5,408 bases of DNA from an uncultured Actinomycetes bacterium (lineage in GTDB: Bacteria > Actinomycetota > Acidimicrobiia > Acidimicrobiales > RAAP-2): positions 1 to 5,408 of the forward strand of contig CAIKVF010000158.1 of the NCBI GenBank assembly GCA_903830745.1, given 5' to 3'. Positions within the stretch are counted from its first letter, which is position 1, and each line of letters opens with the position of its first letter. Below are positions 1-5,408 of this stretch, one piece after another. Under the pieces are notes generated by a model. It saw only the letters and a list, made by a program, of their open reading frames with translations, had not been told where the DNA came from and made no database searches. The translations under genes were made by a program, and so were the position numbers.

Positions 1-1
1 A

Positions 2-358
2 TCTGTGCGCTCAGACACAGTAAAACTCCCACTCAATACGTATTCAGCCCCACAAGGAATTAACTATGGGGGACAGACGTTTGCGTTGTATGTCGCAGCG
101 ACAAAGCGCACTTCAACACCTTTTGCTCAGGCAGTAAACGCTGTCGTGAGTGATGTGCAAAATGTGAATGCAACTTCTGCTTCAACTATTAAAGAAAACA
201 TTCTGTACGCCGCAGCAGTTGCAGTTGATCCTGCTTTTGGAAGATGGGGTCTTAACCAGACATCGGGGCCAGGAGTATTTGCTCCTGCAACACCTGCAAC
301 AACTTCGGTGGTTTCACCAGGAACGCTTACCACTGCAAACACGCTGAAGTATCAGTGA
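2..358 (+). CDS. C-terminal part of a SurA-like secreted chaperone/lipoprotein (partial at left edge)
   Basis: The reading frame is open to the window edge, so the true start lies upstream; the GTG at 5 is internal and is not taken as a start. About 118 residues are visible. A stretch ending FALYVAATKR looks like the last strand of a parvulin-type PPIase domain. It is followed by a helical region and the segment VAVDPAFGRWG, which resembles the V-x-P-R-[FY]-G-x-W signature near the end of actinobacterial SurA-like proteins. The tail is low in charge and rich in Ala, Pro and Thr. Its position directly before mazG agrees with the SurA-like, mazG, eno order I know from actinobacteria. The family acts outside the membrane on secreted proteins; signal peptide, lipobox and catalytic core would be upstream and cannot be checked. 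Identification rests on the short signature and on context, so it is moderate. Confidence 0.55.
   Translation, partial: SVRSDTVKLPLNTYSAPQGINYGGQTFALYVAATKRTSTPFAQAVNAVVSDVQNVNATSASTIKENILYAAAVAVDPAFGRWGLNQTSGPGVFAPATPATTSVVSPGTLTTANTLKYQ
284..301 (+). repeat. Perfect 9-base tandem duplication coding for PAT-PAT
   Basis: The nonamer CCTGCAACA occurs twice with no spacer (284-292 and 293-301). It is in phase with the reading frame, so each copy encodes Pro-Ala-Thr. It lies in the Pro/Thr/Ala-rich tail of the SurA-like protein and probably reflects replication slippage in a loosely constrained linker. Confidence 0.8.
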
Positions 359-1746
359 GCAAACCCGTTGTTCGAGTTGTAGGACTTGGTCCAAGCAGCG
401 CCCAGCACCTAACAGCGCATACGACTGAACTGCTTACGTCGTCTCCCGTGGTAAGACTGCGAACACGAATCCATCCAGCAGCGGATGCATTTAGTGGAGT
501 TTCGAGCTACGACGATTACTACGACTCCGCTGACTCATTCGAAGTTTTGTACCCAAAGATTGTTGAAAACCTTGTTGAGCTCGCCTCAACTTCACCAAAT
601 GGTGAAGTCGTCTACGCGGTTCCAGGATCACCAATGGTCGCTGAACGTACTGTTGAGCTGCTCAGGCTTAGAAGTGACGTGGAAGTTATCTGCGAGCCGG
701 CGATTTCTGTTATCGACGTGGCATGTGCGCGACTCGGAAAAGATCCAATGGCGTTAGGGCTACGAGTAGTAGATGCACTTGGCTCTGTAGAACCATTTCG
801 TGGCCCGGGACCACTACTAATTCTGCAGACATACGCTCCAGAAATTCTCGCCAGCGTGGCCGACCGTCTTCCTCGAGAGACAGTAGTAACCGTGCTGCAC
901 CATGTTGGTCTAGATGATGAAGTAATTAAAGAGCTGCCCGCAATGGAACTTGTCAGTTTTGACAGCGCAGATCACCTCACCTCGCTTTGGGTTGAAGGAC
1001 TACGCACCGCTGGAGAATCAATGGACGACCTGGTGGACTTTATGAGGCGACTACGCGCTGAGTGCCCTTGGGACCAGGAGCAAACGCACGCTTCGTTGAC
1101 TCGTCATCTTCTTGAAGAGGCGTATGAAACACTCGACGCGTTAGAAACCTTTGTTCGAGTTGAATCAGAAGGCGGCGACCATTCAGTAGCGGTGGCGCAC
1201 GTTGAAGAAGAGCTCGGTGACTTGCTGTTTCAGATTGTGTTTCACGCTGAACTCGGTGATGAAGAGGGACACTTCAATTTCGCAACGATTGCCGACGGCG
1301 TGAGAGACAAGCTCACGGGTCGACACCCACACGTCTTTGGCGATGTTGAGGTGAGTGGATCTGAAGAGGTGGCATCACGCTGGGAAGATTTGAAAAAGAA
1401 GGAAAAGGGCAGGGAGAGCGTCACTGACGGGATTGCGTGGCAACTGCCAGCCCTCACGCTCTACGCAAAACTACTTCGAAAGGCGCAACAAGTCGATCTA
1501 GGTTCTGGGACCGGAGAAAATGCTCGCGCACAAGCAATAAGCGCTCTGCAGTCACTGAATTTTGCACCAAGCGGTGTAATTGATTCGCAGTCAACTTCAG
1601 ATACAGAAAGCGCGTGGGGTGATGCCTTGAGTGCAATTGCAATGTGTGCTCAGTGGTCGGGGGTAGATCTTGAAGGTGTGTTGCGAGAAAGAGCGCTGCA
1701 ACTTAGGAGCGAAATCCAACAGCATGAGTCTTCAAAGACCAAATAA
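355..1746 (+). CDS. mazG: MazG nucleoside triphosphate pyrophosphohydrolase with N-terminal tetrapyrrole methylase-like domain (YabN type)
   Basis: This 463-residue protein probably hydrolyses (d)NTPs to NMP and pyrophosphate in the cytosol, clearing aberrant nucleotides; E. coli MazG also affects (p)ppGpp levels. Residues about 4-210 form a tetrapyrrole (corrin/porphyrin) methylase-like domain: VVGLGP at 8-13, YAVPGSPMVAERTVELL at 87-103, and KDPMALGLRVVDA at 129-141, as in Bacillus YabN. Residues about 222-382 are the MazG domain: ECPWDQEQTHASL at 236-248, the EEAYE metal site at 254-258, EELGD at 285-289, GRHPHVF at 322-328 and LPALTLYAKLLRKAQ at 364-378. Residues 383-463 look like a decayed second MazG repeat: WGDAL (421-425) and GVDLEGVLRERA survive, but its acidic metal site is not seen. 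GTG at 355 overlaps the preceding stop (GTGA), and VVGLG follows at once, which fixes the start. Only a weak GAAG (346-349) precedes it. The substrate of the methylase-like domain is unknown. Confidence 0.93.
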   Translation: MSKPVVRVVGLGPSSAQHLTAHTTELLTSSPVVRLRTRIHPAADAFSGVSSYDDYYDSADSFEVLYPKIVENLVELASTSPNGEVVYAVPGSPMVAERTVELLRLRSDVEVICEPAISVIDVACARLGKDPMALGLRVVDALGSVEPFRGPGPLLILQTYAPEILASVADRLPRETVVTVLHHVGLDDEVIKELPAMELVSFDSADHLTSLWVEGLRTAGESMDDLVDFMRRLRAECPWDQEQTHASLTRHLLEEAYETLDALETFVRVESEGGDHSVAVAHVEEELGDLLFQIVFHAELGDEEGHFNFATIADGVRDKLTGRHPHVFGDVEVSGSEEVASRWEDLKKKEKGRESVTDGIAWQLPALTLYAKLLRKAQQVDLGSGTGENARAQAISALQSLNFAPSGVIDSQSTSDTESAWGDALSAIAMCAQWSGVDLEGVLRERALQLRSEIQQHESSKTK

Positions 1747-1765
1747 TTCCTTTCGTCTTATAGAC
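1728..1765. promoter_or_regulatory. Pair of short GTCT/AGAC dyads spanning the mazG-eno junction
   Basis: Two small inverted repeats share the same arms: GTCTTCAAAGAC at 1728-1739 (five-base arms, two-base centre) and GTCTTATAGAC at 1755-1765 (four-base arms, three-base centre). Their centres are about 26-27 bases apart. The first sits in the last codons of mazG, the second over the possible -10 box of eno. The middle AAGAC (1735-1739) could also pair with GTCTT at 1755-1759. They might be an operator or a weak RNA structure, but arms this short occur by chance, so a function is only inferred. Confidence 0.2.
1759..1764 (+). promoter_or_regulatory. Possible -10 box for an eno promoter
   Basis: TATAGA lies 25 bases before the eno start in the only gap (43 bases, A/T-rich) between mazG and eno. 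It resembles an actinobacterial housekeeping -10 hexamer. I find no good -35 at 16-18 bases upstream; TTCAAA at 1731-1736 is at a spacing of 22, which is too far. An extra promoter for the abundant enzyme enolase is plausible, but the sequence gives only weak support. Confidence 0.3.
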
Positions 1766-1774
1766 TTAACGTAA

Positions 1775-3526
<1,752 letters not shown>

Positions 3527-3530
<4 letters not shown>

Positions 3531-4012
3531 GCACATTTCGCGATGCTTCACCTCAAGACGTTGAAGTTGTAGAAACACTTCTCGGTCGCACACTTTCAGG
3601 ACGCTGCGCCGTAGCGGTGAGGCGAGTTGATGGTCGCCCTGTCGTCATTGAAAATGAGCCTCACATGCGCGATGGCACACCAATGCCCACACTCTTTTGG
3701 CTGATTGATCCAGAACTACACGATGAAGTAAGCAGAATCGAAGGCAATGGGGGCGTTCACAGATTCGAAGACCTGGTTGATTCTGAGCGGCTTGTACGAA
3801 CTCACGCAACTTACGAAAAGCGTCGTAAAGAATCTACAGTTCGCCTTGAAGGAGCTCAGCCAACCGGTGGCGTTGGGGGAACTCGTATTGGTATTAAGTG
3901 CTTGCACGCACACCTCGCTAATTTTCTAATTGGTGCTGATGACCCCGTTGGGGAATTGGTGGCTGAGACCATTGGACTTCCTGAGTTAGTGCTTCAAAAC
4001 ATTCGTGACTGA
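3527..4012 (+). CDS. DUF501 family protein of unknown function
   Basis: DUF501 proteins are found next to ftsB/divIC and ppx in actinobacteria and have no established activity. The 161-residue product shows the family pattern: DGTPMPTLFWL (about 49-59), a helical middle with SRIEGNGGVHRFE (69-81), and the conserved block GGVGGTRIGIKCLHAHLANFL (about 114-134), followed by GADDPVGE. KCLHAHLA, with one Cys and two His, is the most conserved part and could bind a metal or be catalytic, but this is inference. I chose TTG 3527, which overlaps the previous stop as TTGA and has a weak GAG (3516-3518) at suitable distance; TTG 3521 in the same frame would add two residues and is the alternative. The N-terminal CPCG-type cysteine motif I expect in many members is replaced by RRVDGRP. 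No signal peptide or membrane segment is evident, so it is probably cytosolic. Confidence 0.88.
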
Positions 4013-4928
4013 AGTCGTCTGCGCAATTGATTGTGGAAGTAATTCCACTCGTTTATTGATAAGCGATTCAAATGGTGAAACGTTGTGTCGTGAAATGCGA
4101 ATTACACGTTTAAGCCAGGGTGTTGATGCAAACAAAACACTTCAAAAGGAAGCTCTGCAGCGAAGTTTCGATGTGCTTAGTGAGTACCGAAAAATAATGG
4201 ACTCGTTCAATGTCAACACTGGTCTTCTTGTTGCTACTTCTGCGGTTCGTGACGCGAGCAATGGTGAAGAATTTATTTCTGGTGCAAAAGAGATTACGGG
4301 AGTTAGCGCTCGCGTTTTAACGGGCAATGAAGAAGCCCACTTCTCGTTTAATGGAGCAACCGCAGGTATTGCAGCAAGTCCTACACCAATTGCCATTCTC
4401 GACATCGGTGGTGGCTCAACAGAACTTGCAGCAATGATTGATGGGCGTCTTGAGAGTCATTCAATGCAGCTTGGCTGTGTGCGCGTAACTGAACGCGCCC
4501 TGGGCCGCGGCATCGTCAGCGGCGAAAATGAAACGGCTGCGTTGGACATGATCACTAGTGAGATTGAACTCGCCTTTCGCACGGTGCCAAATTTTGAAAA
4601 ACTTATTGGCAATGTTCAGCTCATGGGCCTAGCGGGAACGGTTGCGACGCTTGCGCAACTTGATACTGGGCTAAGCATCTACGAGCGCAGCGCTGTTCAT
4701 CTTCGCTCGATGAGCAGAGAAGTTGTCGAAAAATGGTACGCAACGCTAAAAGTTCTCACACCAGAACAGCGGCTAGCGCTCCCGGGCATGGTCCCTGGTC
4801 GCGAGGATGTTATGGCCTCTGGGCTACTCATCCTCGGAGCTGTCATGGACCGTCTTCAGGTGAATCAGTTGGTGAGTAGTGAAAATGACATTCTTGACGG
4901 GGTTGTTGCATCCCTACTGGGCTCGTAA
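4005..4928 (+). CDS. ppx: Exopolyphosphatase / guanosine pentaphosphatase, short Ppx/GppA form
   Basis: The family releases phosphate from polyphosphate ends or converts pppGpp to ppGpp, in the cytosol, using the ASKHA (actin/Hsp70-like) fold. The 307-residue product is the short form, as in mycobacterial and corynebacterial PPX1, without the C-terminal HD-like domain of the long E. coli enzymes. Motifs in order: phosphate-1 loop AIDCGSNSTRLLI (7-19), ATSAVRDASN (77-86), TGNEEA with acid E110 (106-111), phosphate-2 loop DIGGGSTE with catalytic acid E140 (133-140), LGCVRVTER (156-164), adenosine-type loop GLAGTVATLA (208-217), PGREDVMASG (264-273) and SENDILDG (292-299). All parts are complete. 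GTG 4005 must be the start, since the first loop begins six residues later; it overlaps DUF501 by eight bases, and I see no good ribosome site, so coupled translation is likely. Whether polyphosphate or pppGpp is preferred cannot be read from sequence. Confidence 0.93.
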   Translation: MTEVVCAIDCGSNSTRLLISDSNGETLCREMRITRLSQGVDANKTLQKEALQRSFDVLSEYRKIMDSFNVNTGLLVATSAVRDASNGEEFISGAKEITGVSARVLTGNEEAHFSFNGATAGIAASPTPIAILDIGGGSTELAAMIDGRLESHSMQLGCVRVTERALGRGIVSGENETAALDMITSEIELAFRTVPNFEKLIGNVQLMGLAGTVATLAQLDTGLSIYERSAVHLRSMSREVVEKWYATLKVLTPEQRLALPGMVPGREDVMASGLLILGAVMDRLQVNQLVSSENDILDGVVASLLGS

Positions 4929-4966
4929 CGTGCGTTGGGCGCTGATACCTGTAACGATGGTGGGAT

Positions 4967-4971
4967 GAGGA
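4967..4971 (+). promoter_or_regulatory. Shine-Dalgarno site of the GNAT gene
   Basis: GAGGA stands seven bases before ATG 4979 in the 50-base gap after ppx. It supports independent initiation of the acetyltransferase. In the rest of that gap (4929-4966) I see no convincing terminator hairpin and no clear promoter, so read-through from ppx is possible. Confidence 0.7.
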
Positions 4972-4978
4972 ATGCAGC

Positions 4979-5408
4979 ATGGTAACGACGCGTAGCGCTA
5001 TCTTCTCTCCAATCACGCTTCACGGGAAGCGAGTGGTGCTTCGAACTCTGGGTGAGGCGGACTACGAAGGATGGCTCGACGTTCGTACACGCTGTCGTGA
5101 ATGGCTGCTCAAGTGGGAGCCAAGATCCGCACACGCAACGCACCTTCCAGAAGACAGCAGAAGTTTTATAAGTCGATGTGCGATCCGCGAGCGTGAACGC
5201 CAAATGGGCACGGGATTTGGTTTCGGAATATTCTTTGAAGGACGCTTCGTCGGAGAAATCACTATTTCGGCCATTCAGCGCGGTCCATTGCAGTCTGCAT
5301 TCGTTGGCTACTGGATTGATGAGGCGGTTGCGGGCCAGGGGTTAATGCCTGAGTCGGTAGTTCTCATTTTGCAATACGCGTTTGAATCATTGCGACTCCA
5401 CCGAGTTG
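4979..5408 (+). CDS. RimJ/RimL-like GNAT N-acetyltransferase (partial at right edge)
   Basis: GNAT enzymes move an acetyl group from acetyl-CoA to an amine; RimJ/RimL types act on protein N-termini, though many relatives have other or unknown targets. The frame is open to the window end: 143 codons plus one base, roughly three quarters of a usual 180-220-residue member. Seen are the first strand LHGKRVVLRTLGEADYEGW (14-32), VRTRCREWLLKWEP (35-48), which resembles the V-R-x-R-N-x-x-W-L-x-x-W-E segment of actinobacterial RimJ-like proteins such as M. tuberculosis Rv0995, a FVGEI strand (90-94), GYWIDEAVAGQG (110-121) and LMPES, the pyrophosphate-binding turn for CoA (R/Q-x-x-G-x-G type), then a helix running to LRLHRV. 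ATG 4979 is the only start in frame after the stop at 4952-4954. It has its own ribosome site and may be separate from the ppx unit. The substrate cannot be told from this part. Confidence 0.85.
   Translation, partial: MVTTRSAIFSPITLHGKRVVLRTLGEADYEGWLDVRTRCREWLLKWEPRSAHATHLPEDSRSFISRCAIRERERQMGTGFGFGIFFEGRFVGEITISAIQRGPLQSAFVGYWIDEAVAGQGLMPESVVLILQYAFESLRLHRV

Noticed and set aside
485..917. Two short + strand frames (485-757 and 723-917) within mazG
   Set aside because: Both are in other phases inside the conserved methylase-like domain, and their products look like random sequence.
1728..1753. GTCTTCAAAGAC followed by T-containing sequence as a mazG terminator
   Set aside because: The stem begins inside the mazG coding end, is very short, and no run of T follows directly.
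4903..4931. Possible promoter TTGTTG, 17 bases, TAACGT at the end of ppx
   Set aside because: Spacing is right but both boxes match consensus poorly, and such pairs are common by chance.
4927..4936. AACG-TG-CGTT inverted repeat after ppx as a terminator
   Set aside because: The stem is four pairs with a two-base loop and no T-run follows; it cannot act as an intrinsic terminator.
4865..5203. 112-codon open frame on the - strand across the ppx end and GNAT start
   Set aside because: It overlaps two recognisable + strand genes and their gap; the translation shows no family pattern.

Overview
The window reads as a piece of ordinary actinobacterial chromosome. All seven genes lie on the + strand, packed head to tail: the 3' end of a probable SurA-like secreted chaperone/lipoprotein, mazG (fused tetrapyrrole-methylase-like and MazG pyrophosphohydrolase domains), eno (enolase), an ftsB/divIC-like division protein, a DUF501 protein, a short ppx/gppA-type exopolyphosphatase, and the 5' end of a RimJ/RimL-like GNAT acetyltransferase. 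The order SurA-like, mazG, eno, ftsB/divIC, DUF501, ppx is a familiar actinobacterial housekeeping neighbourhood. Base composition looks close to balanced rather than strongly GC-rich. That, with the DUF501 sequence (GGVGGTRIGIKCLHAHLA and no Cys-Pro-Cys near the N-terminus) and the YabN-like MazG, makes me favour a moderate-GC aquatic actinobacterium, perhaps Acidimicrobiia. This taxonomic placement comes from memory of the families, not from a search.

Layout: 2-358 SurA-like C-terminus (open at the left edge); 355-1746 mazG, joined by a GTGA start/stop overlap; 1747-1789 a 43-base gap with a clear AGGAG ribosome site, a possible -10 box and two small GTCT/AGAC dyads around it; 1790-3085 eno; 3069-3530 ftsB-like, overlapping eno by 17 bases; 3527-4012 DUF501, joined by a TTGA overlap; 4005-4928 ppx, overlapping by 8 bases; 4929-4978 a 50-base gap with a GAGGA ribosome site; 4979-5408 GNAT, running off the right edge. 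No stretch over 300 bases lacks a gene.

The genes appear to be co-transcribed, in one or two units with a possible extra start before eno. They cover nucleotide-pool cleaning (MazG), central glycolysis (enolase), septum assembly (FtsB/DivIC) and polyphosphate or (p)ppGpp turnover (Ppx). Overlapping reading frames and mostly weak Shine-Dalgarno sites suggest translational coupling from eno through ppx. I see no RNA gene, mobile element, CRISPR array, toxin or defence system, and I do not think the window holds an undescribed system. The points worth a second look are small: a MazG whose C-terminal half has decayed, a DUF501 without the usual cysteines, a row of five non-ATG starts, a Gln-rich division-protein coil with an aromatic C-terminal tail, and the paired dyads before eno.
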